Assembly: GCA_905221605.1 (NCBI GenBank)
Contig: CAJNDS010002229.1
Span: 275,699-339,698, forward strand
Reading direction: 5' to 3'
DNA from: Symbiodinium natans
Lineage: Eukaryota > Sar > Dinophyceae > Suessiales > Symbiodiniaceae
Length of the DNA stretch: 64,000 bases
Below, piece by piece: positions 10,768 to 20,705 of the stretch (positions are counted from its first letter, which is position 1; the number at the start of each line of letters is the position of its first letter). Under the pieces are notes generated by a model. That model worked only from the letters and a program-made list of their open reading frames with translations, did not search any database and was not told the origin of the DNA. The position numbers and the translations under genes are program-made.

Positions 10768-13700
10768 TCAGAGCTGCGTCACGACCTTCACCGCCTCTCG
10801 CTGCAGCTGCAGCGCCACCGTCCTTGGCTCCGGCGCCAAGGTCTTCGTGAGGAGAGCTCCCACAAACCTTAAACTCTCCCTAAACCCTGAACCCTGAATC
10901 CTGGACCCTGAACCCTAAACCCTGAACCCTGAACCCTAAACCCTGACAAGCCGAAAAAGAAAACTTCCCAAAGCGCTGTGCGGATGAAGCGTCTGTGCTT
11001 CCAGCCTGGACAGAGAGCGCCGGATGTCTGCCGTTTCCACGTTGAGCTTCTTGATCGCCTTCTATCGTCTTTGCAGATGTCAGATCTAGTATCAATGGGG
11101 CTCAAGGGTTCCACCCTGAAGGTCTCTTCTTTTAAAAGTAGGGATGAGGGCTTCTCTTCTGGGTAGCAGATGTCAAGATATGGGGGGGGGGGGGGTTCCG
11201 AAATAGGAATATGGCCACATAGTAGGATTCCCCTTATAATGAGGACCCGAATAAGCTACCCCCTAATATCGGCAACCCTCTATCAAGGGCTTTGGGGGGT
11301 TTCCGAAATTAGGGGTACCTTATTGCGGTCCTTGTTTTCAGGTGATCCTACGATTTGGGGGTCTATATTCGGGGTCCCCCACTTTCGTAAACAGGGTTTA
11401 GGGTTTAGGGTTTGGGGTTTAGGGTTTAGGGTTGCCATGAAAGGCCTGCCGCGTGAGCTTGTTCTCGTAGCTCATCATGGCGAACTGCAAGCTCTTGGCA
11501 GGCCCACACAACCTCAGAGGGCGTGCAGAGCCAAAAAAGCCCTAAACCCTAAACCCTAAAACCCTAAAACCCTAAAACCCTAAAACCCTAAAACCCTAAA
11601 ACCCTAAAACCCTAAAACCCTAAACCCTAAACCCTAAACTTCCCAAACTTCCCTAAACCCCAAACCCTAAACCAATCTTGCAGCTAGTGCGACCCAAGCT
11701 TCTTCATGCAGCCAGAGACAAACCTCAGCGAACAACTCGAGCAGCTCTCTACTTTTGGGGGTCCCTATATGGAGGTTTCCTTAGGGTTTAGGGGTTTAGG
11801 GTTTAGGCGGTTTAGGATTTCGGGCTTCCGAAATTCGGGGTGCCTTCTTCGGGTCCTTGTTTTAAGGGGCATCCTGCTATGTTGGGGGTCTCTGTTAGGG
11901 GTCCCTGACTTTCCTAACCCCATACTGTATAGCACGGCGCCTTCTAAAGAGGACCCGCGAAAAGGGACCCTCCTTTCAAAATTTCCAAAAATAGAGGTAC
12001 TCTTTTTTGGGGGGGGGGGCACTTTACGGGGATTCCATTCTTTTTGGGGTACTGAAGGGGTACCCCCCCTATTTCGGGAAATGCCCATTTAGAGAACTAC
12101 CCCTGGGATGTCCCCCTCATACTACCAGTCCTTCACAGGGATTATAGTCTACTCCCTATTAAGGGCTGTTATGGTCCCTATGAAGGGCTGTTAGTATAAG
12201 GGGGAACATCCCTCCAAAAAACTACCCAAGGGTCAGTGATATTGAGAGCTCGCCAAGGCGCTCCTCCAGGTCAATGAGGCCACTTCGATCTGCATCCATG
12301 ATCCTCGCGATCTGCTTTTTTGAAGCGCACGTCAAAAGCCTCTTAAAACCCTGCCAGTGGACCCTATACAACCTTGAAGAGAACACCAAAAAAACCCTAC
12401 ACCCTAAACCCTCTTAAGCCAAACCCCTAAACCCTAAACCCCAAACCCTACACCCTAAACCCTCTCAAGCCCAACCCCTAAACCCAAACCATAAACCCTG
12501 AACCCTAAACCCTACACCCTAAACCCTCTTAAGCCCAACCCCTAAACCTTAAACTCTGCAAATAAAAGCCAAGGGCCCTCCAACAAAGAGCTCCGAGGAT
12601 GCTTGAAATGTGGATTTCCGAAAATATAAATACCCTTTTTGGGGGTCCCTGTAAGGAAGGGGCTTCCATCCTATTTTGGGGTATAGGAAGGGTACTCCTA
12701 AACCCTAAACCCTAAACCTAAGCCCTAAACCCTACACCCTAAACCCCTACTTTGGGAAATGCCCGAATCAGGTCCAGGGGCATGAAGAGTGTCCACACGT
12801 CTTCCGTGGAGATCCCCATGGACTGCAAGAAGCTGGCCATCCTCAGGGCTTATAGGGTTTAGGGGTTTAGGGGGTTTAGGGTTTAGGGTTTAGGGTTTAG
12901 GGTTTATACTGCATCAATATACAGGGGATCAGGGGGCACGCTCTGTGCCGGCCAGGCGGCTTCTGCTGGCTCATGGCCTCCTCAAACTCCTGGCAAACAC
13001 CCAGTCGCTCGCATCCCGGTGGCTCAGGGGGGCAGGGCTTAACTTCCAAGGGGTCAGGGTTTACGGTGACGGTTTAGGGTGAACTTCTGAGAAATGTTCA
13101 ACATACCACGTGTAGGCATACCCCTCAAACAAAGCTAAGGGGTATGGTAACATCCTTGCTTCTGTTCTCCTTTTATAGGTTAAGGGGTATGGGTTTGGGG
13201 TATGCTGAATAACTCTTAAAAGTTCACCCGAAACCCTAAACCAGTCCTGCAAGCTAACCACGTTGCAGTTCTGCGTGTCCATCTCTCGAAAAATCTTCCT
13301 TGGCGACGGCAGGCCCGAACCAAATGAGGATCCGAAAGCGCTTGTATCACTAGGGTGGCCCTTGAACCCTGGCTGAAAAGAAAAAAAACCCTCTAACTCT
13401 GGCCCTCTTGAACCCAATAAGGGACTCTGAAAAGCACTCCTAAAGATGGTCCTCTTAAACCCAATAAGGGAACATGAAAGAACAAAAACTCCCAGGGGGC
13501 CTACCCAGTTGAGAACTTTGCCGAGCCACTGCAAGCTCTGCACTTGGGCCGCCTGCTTGTGGATCTGCTTGATGGCAGCGATGTCCTGCAGCGGGGCGGG
13601 GGGGGGGGGAGGCGAGCTCTCTGCATGACAGCGGCCACTGCACACATGACATGCCCCAGTTGCGACGGAAAATGAGATCTATCTGTGTATATGTATATGT

Positions 13701-15094
13701 ATATGTACATGTATATGTGTATCTTCACATTGTTCACGACATTATTCTGCTAGCATTTCGTTAGAACGCATATCTGGAAACAGGTGCGACTACCGACGGC
13801 GGGTGCGTCCTGCAAAATGGGACTAAGGTGGCCGCGCCGAAACCAACAGGCCCTCGAAACAAACTGCCAGAGAAACCCTTCTTGCGCACATCAGACAGCT
13901 CCTTGTCGGCATGCGCGCTCTCAATGGCGGTGTTGCAGAAAACCTCAACAGTAGGCTACTGACAGTAGGAACATGGCAAGGGCAATGAAGAAATGGGTCT
14001 GCTCAAGCGCCAGCAAACCATCAGGTGAAGGCATTGCACCCTAATTCCCCTAGCCGACCGACTCAACAAGAGTGACCTAGGGCAGAGTTCAGCCTACCTC
14101 GTGATGCGCAAACAACAGCTCTATGGACCATCATGAAACTTGACAGATCGGGAAATAAAAACAGAGAGGCTTGCAGCAGAGAGGCTCCTGTGACCACGTT
14201 CAGGACTGCCAGGACCTAAGGCCAGGCGCCCGAAGCCGCCGTGTCGCAGCGCCGCAGATCAGATAGGGTTTGTGGGCTTATATTGGGTGTTTATAGGGTT
14301 ATAGAGAGGTATTAAGACACAAAAAAAGGGGTAAACAACAATTGGCTATATAGAGAGGTATACAAGGGTTATATAGGGTTCTATGGATGATGGAGCAGCG
14401 GCTCTGCAAGAGCTCTTTAAGGGCCTGGCGGTGATCACAATGTAGCAGACCATCAGCCCCACGGCGAGTGGCGAGACGGCCTCCAGGGGCCTCAGCGCGT
14501 CCTCTGTCGGCCGACCCGTATGTAGTTAGTATAGGCGCCTTAAGAGTAGTTTGTTTTTTGCTCTTGGGGGGGGGGGGGGTATTGTGGAAGTAGTACAACA
14601 GCGGCCATAAGGAAATATTTCTGAGGACTTCTTCCGACCCCTGTACGACCTGTAGACAGTAAGTAGAACTTTAAGCTGGAACCGCTGGAGGTCCTCCCAG
14701 CTGACACCGCCGGAGATGGACATGAAGAGGGTGAGCATGCTGTGGGGCACCTTGCTCCAACGCTGATGGGAAAGAATTTGTCAGAACTCTTCGTCAGGTC
14801 TGGTCCGAAGCGCCCATAACTCTCCGAACCCTAAACCCTAAACCCTAACCCCTAAACCCTAAACCCTAAAACCCTGAACATTCTTGTGTCAGACAAGCAG
14901 CACTTTGCCAGTAGCGCGCCAAGCTCGCATCGCACTCGGGCACGGCGTTGAGATCTCCGCCGCTGTGGAGGACGGCGGCGTCCCGGCAATGGTCCGTGAC
15001 CAGCTGAGGGAAGTCAGGCTTGATACTACTATTTGCGTAAGAGCCCCCCCCACCCCCCCCCAAAAAAAAAAAAAAAAAAAAATAAAAATAAATA

Positions 15095-15185
<91 letters not shown>

Positions 15186-18100
15186 TTAACAATAATAATA
15201 ATAACATATTATTCCTTATATAAGGGCAATATACAGTAGATAATTTATTTTGGATGCTTTTTGGGGTTCTTTAAGCAAATAGTAGGACGTCAGTGCAAAT
15301 CTGATGGGTGCAGGTTTGTCTAGGTATACTACTTCGCAGTCCTTCCAACGGCTTGTAGAATATCTTGGAGAATCTATCTGCTCACGTACCCGTGACAAAT
15401 CTTCGCAATCGGTAGGCTCATTCATGACCCGGCGTTACGACCCGACCCCAAACCCGCAGTCTACTATGTGCTTAAGAACCCTTATAAGGACTTGTTCCTT
15501 ATAAGGGTTATATAGGAATTATCACTTGATATTTTGGGGGGCTCTTAAGCAAATAGCAGCAGACGATTCCTTATAAGGGATAATTATTATTGCATATCCT
15601 TTTGGGGTTCTTAAGCAAATCGTAGCAGTGCTCCTGAGTAAGTATCACTCCGAAGGTGTAGAAGATCAGAACCAGCAGCACCAGCGTCCAGACGAGGGAG
15701 GCCATGGTACTGACGATGCACAGCACCAGGGTGCGCAAGGCACTCACGTATCCTCGGGGGGGGCGGACTTTTGCCAGGGGAGGAGTCTGCCGTGGTAGGT
15801 TTAGGGGTTTAGGGTTTAGACTTTAGGGTGATATGCCATTTTCACAAGTCATGACACTAACATCAAGGCACCATGGTGAACACATCTTGCTGGGCATACT
15901 GCGGGGGAGCGGGAGGGGGGTGCTCCTTCAATCTGCTTCATCCTGATCCCTAAACCTAAACCCAGGGGGCGATAAGCTGCCAAGAGTCCTGGGCCCTGGC
16001 TCTCATCAAGACATGCAAAGTAGCTTCAGATAACACATGACCATCTGAACCCTAAACCCTAAACCCTAAACCCCCTAAACCCTAAACCCCAAATCATGAA
16101 GCCTCAAGGCCTCACCCTCCAGGCTCCACTCCGAACCCCTTCGGGCAGCTGTCGGCAACAGGGTGCCTTCTGCGGGTCCGGTTTTAGCAGGTGCCGTGCT
16201 CTATGACCCAGAGAGGGACACCCTAAACCCTAAACCCCTAAGCCCCTGAACCCCTGGAACCACTGGAACCCCTAGAACCCCTTGAACCCCTAGAACCCCT
16301 AGACCCCTAAACCCCGAAACCCCTATAAACACCTATAAACCCCTAAGAACCCCGAGAACCCCTAAACCCCTATAAACCCCTTATAAACCCTAAGCCCTAA
16401 ACTTTTGGTGGTGGCCCAAGCGTCGGAAGAGCCGAACGACGCGCACACCGCGAAGCGCTCGTGCCAAGCGTAATGAGCGCATCAGGCGCCTCGAGGCGAA
16501 CATGGTCGCGTGTGATTCGAAAGATTGTTATTGCAGTGTTTTTGTGTTACCACGTAATTATGTTATTGCTTTGTTATGCTGTTGTGCTATTTTCTGGTAT
16601 CATCATATTGTTGTACTATCCGAGTTGTATATTACCAACTAGATTCAGATATTATCACATCTCTATGTTACATGATCAGGCTTGTAAGAGGCCACACGCT
16701 CCAATGGTGATACGATGTTCGCGCTTGCCAAGACTTCGCTGACAGTTTCTCGCTTCTACCAGGGGGGTGGCCTTTCTTGCTTTTGCAATGGGAATCCTGA
16801 ACCCTAAACCCTAAACCCTAAACCCCCCCTAAAACCTATACCCTGCCCTAAACCCTAAATCCTAAACCCAATTGAGAAGGTATTCACCTCTCGCGAGACA
16901 GCACTTCCCAGCAGCTGCACGGAATCAAGCGTGTGGGAACAAACGTACTTCTCCAATAGGCAAGGAATAGAAAGGCTTCAGCGGATCTTCGTGGCTCCCA
17001 CAAAAAAAGCAGCCCAAAAGGTTTTTTTAACAACTCACCTATTGGCCAAGTAAGGAGATGCAAGTCTATCAAGAAAACTCCACTTTGGCAACTACCCCTG
17101 AACTGCACGTGGGAAAACACAACTTCAGAGAGTTGTTCCGGCTTCTGGTCCGAGGCGCAGATGTGTCGAAGTAGCCATGGAATGGGCCATCATTTGGGCC
17201 CAAAGATCCTCAGGTTTAGGGTTTTGGGTTTAGGGTTTTGGGTTTAGGGTTTAGGGTTTAGGGTTAGGCTTTAGGCTTTAGGTTTAGGGCTTCGAGCAAT
17301 GGGCACCCTTCCCTTCACATCTGCGGTGTCCACACTTGTTGTGCTATTGACATTCCTGTACGTTTCTTATCTTACTGTTTTAGCATCTTCATATTGGAAC
17401 ATTACTATACGTTTCTCTTTTTATTGTTTGATTATTCTTTTCACATTATATTGCTGTTGCTATGACATTCCTGCTGTTTTTGTATCTTCATCTTGGAACA
17501 GTACTATACTGTTTCTCTTTTTTGTTTGATTAGTTTTTCACGTTCTATTGCTGTTGCTACAACAATACTAGATGTTTCTCATCTTACTGTGTCGATATCT
17601 TATTCTGGTATAATTATGGTACCAGTGCTACGCTGAGCGTCAATGAGGGTCTCCACGACCGAGACCGCAATGATGACGGAATCAAAGATATTCCATTTGG
17701 AATCAGCGCCGCACCAAAATTCGTGCAAGCCATACGCCAGGCACTTGAGAAAGACCTCCCCAACAAAGATCAGGACGATGATGGCATTCACTGTCCCAAA
17801 CCACGAAGGCACTTTGTCCTGCCCCAAGTTAGCAGACATGTCAACTTCTACACCAAGCAGCACCACGTTCAGGAAGATCAAGAAGGTGATCGTCCCTGTG
17901 AATACGTTCGACTTGATCACTGCTTGCCCGAGGGCACGCAGGGCGCCAGTCTCAGGCGATGCCTTTATGCTGTATGCCTTGAAGCTCGCCAGATTACGCG
18001 ATGCCGCCGCGGCTGTTTCCTCGTGCTTCAACTGATCTCTGCGAACGAAAGAGTTCCGGAAGCTGCTTCGCAGCTTTCGTTTCTGCGCAAGCTGACGACT

Positions 18101-18502
18101 AGACTGGTCGATGTCACCGTCACCCGAGTCCATACCCGAGCCGTCCATGGCAGATGACACCGAGCCTTCGGTGTTCGCACGGGACCGGGCCCCGGCCCGT
18201 GGGCCGTCGAGGCTACTAGGCGAGCAGAGCGACCCAATGCTCCGCTCGTCGTCAACGCTTGGTATGCTGCTTCGAGGCTTCGGTGGCTCAGCACGCGGGT
18301 GCGTCGGGGGCATGGACTGCATGGAATGCATCGGCTTGATCTGACACACCTTGTCGTAGATGTCGGCAAGCAGGCCATCCTGCCTCTCCCGCATCTCGCG
18401 TTGATGCGCGAACTCTGAGTCAAGAAAAAAGCGCAGCTTCTCCATCTCGAGGGAGACGGTGGTGGAGTCCGTTGCAGACTCGACAGCAGCAGGCTCTTCC
18501 AT
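10768..18502 (-). CDS. Single-domain voltage-gated cation channel with EF hands, 18 exons (inferred model)
   Basis: Coding segments, 5' to 3' on the minus strand: 18502-17634, 16914-16888, 16489-16425, 15752-15634, 15003-14909, 14754-14694, 14501-14430, 13998-13893, 13585-13530, 13298-13247, 12989-12961, 12841-12782, 12303-12262, 11723-11700, 11512-11446, 11058-11002, 10842-10768 (stop TGA). Frame is kept across all joins if a 16-nt gap (13959-13944) inside the 13998-13893 segment is removed as a tiny intron, making 18 exons and a protein of about 620 residues. Order: Ser/Arg-rich cytosolic N-terminus (1 to about 185), S1-S3, Arg-rich S4, S5, pore, S6, two EF hands, C-terminal helix. The start ATG has a GCCATGG context. 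Predicted to gate Ca2+ or Na+ across a membrane with Ca2+ feedback; the ion is not proven. Donors are mostly GC or GA. Introns hold telomere-type arrays and fold-back elements. The last two junctions are least certain. Confidence 0.88.
11184..11395. mobile_element. Fold-back element family E, two tandem copies in a channel intron
   Basis: First copy 11184-11290 (GTAGGATTCCCCTTATAATG, AGGACCCGAATAAG); second 11301-11395 with end GGTTTCCGAAATTAGGGGTA. Both lie in the intron between 11445 and 11059 of the channel gene. A poly-G run sits at 11180-11194. Confidence 0.6.
11542..11640. repeat. (CCCTAAAA)n octamer array inside a channel intron
   Basis: About eight CCCTAAAA octamers flanked by CCCTAAA heptamers. 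It occupies most of the 187-bp intron 11699-11513. Confidence 0.9.
11700..13298 (-). CDS. Channel exons encoding the EF-hand pair
   Basis: Five small exons (13298-13247, 12989-12961, 12841-12782, 12303-12262, 11723-11700) join without frame loss to give KIFREMDTQNCNVVSLQ, EFEEAMSQQK, MASFLQSMGISTEDVWTLF, MIMDADRSGLIDLEE and FVSGCMKK. The second loop DADRSGLIDLEE has canonical Asp1, Asp3, Ser5, Gly6, Ile8 and Glu12 ligands. The first loop is degenerate (Gln3, Cys5) and may not bind Ca2+. Donors in order: GA, GC, GC, GC, GC. Exons of 24 and 29 nt are unusually small. Confidence 0.88.
11750..12100. mobile_element. Family E-like fold-back sequences in a channel intron
   Basis: Carries GGTTTCCTTAGGG-type and CTTCCGAAATTCGGGGTGCC blocks, the inner CATCCTGCTATGTTGGGGGT block, and a second set near 11990-12090 ending CCCCTATTTCGGGAA. 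At least two diverged copies, within the intron 12261-11724. Confidence 0.45.
12105..12212. mobile_element. Fold-back element family A, in a channel intron
   Basis: The left GGGATGTCCCCCTCATACTA mirrors the right AGTATAAGGGGGAACATCCC. The 3' half has a short internal duplication of the AAGGGCTGTTA block. Confidence 0.8.
12608..12775. mobile_element. Family E-like element interrupted by a CCCTAAA array
   Basis: The left end GATTTCCGAAAATATAAATA and right end CCTACTTTGGGAAATGCCC resemble family E. Telomere-type units at 12696-12750 sit inside it. Lies in the channel intron 12781-12304. Confidence 0.4.
13396..13481. repeat. Direct repeat with AACCCAATAAGGGA core
   Basis: The blocks CTCTTGAACCCAATAAGGGA and CTCTTAAACCCAATAAGGGA are 50 bp apart within a channel intron. 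Related sequence lies at 29993-30120 and near 44738. Confidence 0.6.
13682..13726. repeat. (TGTATA)n microsatellite
   Basis: Degenerate TGTATATG hexamer/octamer run in a channel intron. Confidence 0.85.
13893..13998 (-). CDS. Channel exon(s) for S6 and the post-S6 helix, with a possible 16-nt intron
   Basis: From 13998 the frame reads THFFIALAMFLLS, then would stop. Resuming 16 nt later at 13943 gives VFCNTAIESAHADKELS, the conserved S6 end of these channels. The removed stretch begins GT and ends AG. It could be an ultra-short intron, or a frameshift by tandem duplication, since CCTACTGT occurs twice here. Confidence 0.75.
14430..15003 (-). CDS. Channel exons for the turret, pore and start of S6
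   Basis: 15003-14909 encodes LVTDHCRDAAVLHSGG and ends in DASLARY. 14754-14694 encodes KVPHSMLTLFMSISGGVSWE, the pore helix and selectivity-filter region, with the S-I-S-G-G-V-S-W signature. 14501-14430 encodes DALRPLEAVSPLAVGLMVCY then IVIT. Donors: GC, GA, GC. The GAC that starts the 14694 donor is repeated at the start of the next exon. Confidence 0.9.
15024..15286. mobile_element. Fold-back element family B expanded by a (TAA)n tract
   Basis: The left end TACTACTATTTGCGTAAGAG and right end TTCTTTAAGCAAATAGTAGG form the terminal inverted repeat. The inside carries C and A homopolymers and about 90 bp of TAA/ATA repeats (15100-15190), followed by the family core TTCCTTATATAAGGGCAATA. Confidence 0.8.
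15461..15560. mobile_element. Fold-back element family B
   Basis: CTACTATGTGCTTAAGAACC at the left; GGCTCTTAAGCAAATAGCAG at the right. Core: TTCCTTATAAGGGTTATATA. Confidence 0.85.
15561..15632. mobile_element. Fold-back element family B, right half at an intron donor
   Basis: Has core TTCCTTATAAGGGATAATTA and right end GGGGTTCTTAAGCAAATCGT, AGCAGT. It abuts the GA donor of the channel intron 15633-15004, so on the coding strand the element end starts within a few bases of the splice site. Confidence 0.75.
15634..15752 (-). CDS. Channel exon for S5
   Basis: Encodes YVSALRTLVLCIVSTMASLV then WTLVLLVLIFYTFGVILTQ. It joins S4 through a GA-AG intron, regenerating L-F-R-Y-V. Confidence 0.92.
16210..16400. 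repeat. Octamer array CCCCTAGAA/CCCCTAAA
   Basis: Degenerate 8-9 bp units (AACCCCTAGAACCCCT, AACCCCTATAAACCCCT) lie in the channel intron between S4 and S5. Confidence 0.8.
16425..16489 (-). CDS. Channel exon for the S4 voltage sensor
   Basis: Encodes RLMRSLRLARALRGVRVVRL then F. Arginines recur every third residue, the gating-charge pattern. Donor GA; the exon follows the 27-nt exon 16914-16888 (CWEVLSRE). Confidence 0.93.
17634..18502 (-). CDS. Channel exon 1: N-terminus, S1, S2, S3
   Basis: A 289-codon exon starts at the ATG MEEPAAVESATDS. S1 is VFTGTITFLIFLNVVLLGVE, S2 VNAIIVLIFVGEVFLKCLAY, S3 WNIFDSVIIAVSVVETLIDA. S2 and S3 carry the Glu and Asp countercharges expected in voltage sensors. 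GC donor after GACGCTCA. Confidence 0.93.
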
Positions 18503-19039
18503 GGCGAAAGCCCTGAAAACACCTTCTCTCTGGGCTTGCAGGCTTCAGTCCAAGTGTGACAACTTAAGTGCTACAATCTGGGAGCTACGTGGTTGCTGCA
18601 CGTGTTTCTGTGACGCTCTTGACTTCTGCCTGCGGTCCCTTTTTCGCAAGCTTCGCAATCCCGGTTCTGAGTAGGTAACTCGAAAATTAGGTACCTAATG
18701 TACCCCCCCCTATTCCACAATTGAAAGGGTTCTATAAGCTATATCGTAAGGCATGCCCGGGTGAGGCGCCTAACCCCAGGTTAAGGCCTCAATGCCCTGC
18801 AGAATCTTTGCAAGATTTTAAGCGCCAAAAAAAGCCGAAAAAAACCTTAAAAACCCTGACTCCTAAACACCCGAAAAACCTTGAAAACAACCTCAAGAAA
18901 CCTTAAAACCTTTTCAAACCCTTGAAAACCCACGTAACCCTTTAACAAATACCAAAAACACTGGGAACCGTCACTGGCACCTCACGAGCCGCCTGAGGCC
19001 ATGGCGCTCGGGGTCCGTGTCACGTCGCGATGCCGCCTG

Positions 19040-19178
19040 CAAGGGTTTAGGGTTTAGGGTTTAGGGTTTCGGTTTTGAGGTGTAGGGTTTAGGGTCTAGG
19101 GTTTATAATAGGTTTTAGGGTTTAGGGGTTAAAAGTTTAGGGTTTAGGGTTCAGGGTTCAGGGTTTGGGGTTTGCGGT
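19040..19178. repeat. TTTAGGG array
   Basis: Degenerate TTTAGGG/TTCAGGG units upstream of the channel gene. Confidence 0.8.
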
Positions 19179-19399
19179 TTGGGCTTGAGGGTCTCCAGGG
19201 TGCATGGTCGACTGCAGTATAATGAAGAACAGTGCGCAAACCAATATATATTGAAGATGATGACATAATGACAAAGGGTAATATGGAAAAGAAGAACAGC
19301 ACAGCGTAGTCTAGAGTACGACATCATAACACAACACAGTCGCTCGCATAACAACAGGGATCCCATATGGCAGCTTAATGCAGTTTACGAAAAGAAGCG

Positions 19400-19640
19400 A
19401 CCCTTGATACAAACCCCCAAAATAGTAGGATTTCATTCTTGTGTAAGGACCTGCCAAGAAGGCAGCCCTAAACCTGAAAAGGTAGCCCTAAACCTTAAAC
19501 CCTAAACCCTAATGTGGCCTTAAACCCTAGCATAGACCCCCAAAATAGATTCTTGTAAGGACCTCCCAAGAAGGTAGCCCCAAACCTTAAACCTTAAACC
19601 CTAGCAGTAATTTCGGAAAGTCCCATATCGCAACCCTAAA
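19400..19640. repeat. Family E-like fragments mixed with CCCTAAA units
   Basis: Two copies of CCCCCAAAATAG, CTTGTAAGGACC, CAAGAAGG blocks (about 19414-19470 and 19539-19580) are separated by TTAAACCCTAAACCCTAA. Confidence 0.55.
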
Positions 19641-19685
19641 CCCTAAACCCGACTCTTAAGCTGCCAAACCGCCGCAAGTTCCCTT

Positions 19686-19802
19686 GGGCCTCCCCCACCG
19701 CCAGGTGCCCTGCCACCAGCCCAGGTCAAGGACGCAAGGCGCGCGCGCCTCACGGGGCTGCGGCGCAACTTGCAGGATGCTTCTCATGCAGCTCAACCTT
19801 CC
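19686..19802. CDS. Exon-like GC-rich island, strand uncertain
   Basis: The plus strand reads GPPPPPGALPPAQVKDARRA then RLTGLRRNLQDASHAA, a proline stretch followed by a basic helix. The minus strand is also open (VLDLGWWQGTWRWGRPKG). Flanked by CCCTAAA-rich DNA. Confidence 0.35.
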
Positions 19803-20230
19803 CAAACCCTATGTAGAATGTACCTTAACTCTAAACCCTAAACCCTATAAACTATATCCCTATAATATAAGGCTCTGAGGAGTCCTGATTTGCTTCAGGG
19901 GGCTCTTTGCCCCTAAACCCCGACGCACCTGAAGTCTGCAAATCCTAGACGAACCCTTAAACCGGTTGAAGCCCCGAAATACCTAATTTAGTGAACGAAA
20001 GAAACGAGAAAAAGACTAGAAACATAGCATTTTTTATGAGGCCTTTTTCCACCACAATAACAATAATAATAAAAGGCCCACGAAAAAGAACTAAATACAA
20101 GGGCCTTTTGTTAGCATTCTTTATGGCCCCTATCTTCGCTTGGTTTTCATGCGTGCTTTCACTCCTTATACAACCAATCTCATAAAGACAATTTACGACA
20201 TCTCCCTCGATTACCCAAACTCTCATTAAA

Positions 20231-20367
20231 CTACTGTTTGCTTAAGAACCCCCCCAAAAAAAAGAAGACAAAAATCCCCATGTTACCCTTGTAGGTAAGA
20301 ATAATTTTCTGTTTTGTTTTTTTTTCTTGGGGGGGGGGGGGGGGGGGGGTTCTTAAGCATTTGGAGT
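20231..20367. mobile_element. Fold-back element family B with a long G run
   Basis: CTACTGTTTGCTTAAGAACC at the left and GGTTCTTAAGCATTTGGAGT at the right. A 20-base G run (20331-20349) sits just inside the right end. Confidence 0.8.
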
Positions 20368-20582
20368 GCCACAATCCCTAACCGCAAACCCTACATCTCA
20401 TACTTGCAAGGGTATTGAACCAAAAGCACCCGACTGTACACCTCCAAATGCCTCCCCTATAAAGCCTGCAAAACCCTATAAGCCCTACAACCCCCTATAA
20501 ACCCGCCTATGAAGCCCTGTAAACCCTACAAAACCACATAAACCCTGCTCAAACCTTGAACCCTGTTTTGAAACCCCAAGTT

Positions 20583-20690
20583 TCAAGCCTTGACCCTTGA
20601 CCCTTGACCCTTGACCCTTGACCCTTGACCCTTGACCCTTGACCCTAAACCCTAAACCCTAAACCCTAAACCCTAAACCCTAAACCCTAG
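20583..20690. repeat. (CCCTTGA)n array passing into (CCCTAAA)n
   Basis: About eight CCCTTGA units (to about 20640) are directly followed by about seven CCCTAAA units. Confidence 0.92.
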
Positions 20691-20705
20691 CACAGAGGGT
20701 CCTGC

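Noticed and set aside
11765-12092. Opposed open frames of 107-128 codons
   Set aside because: They lie wholly within a channel intron made of family E and A elements.
14866-15207. Poly-leucine/poly-isoleucine open frames
   Set aside because: Product of the (TAA)n tract in a family B element. Only the end of the minus frame is real, as a channel exon (15003-14909).
17643-18344. Plus-strand frames of 77-144 codons
   Set aside because: Antisense shadows of channel exon 1, which is strongly supported on the minus strand.
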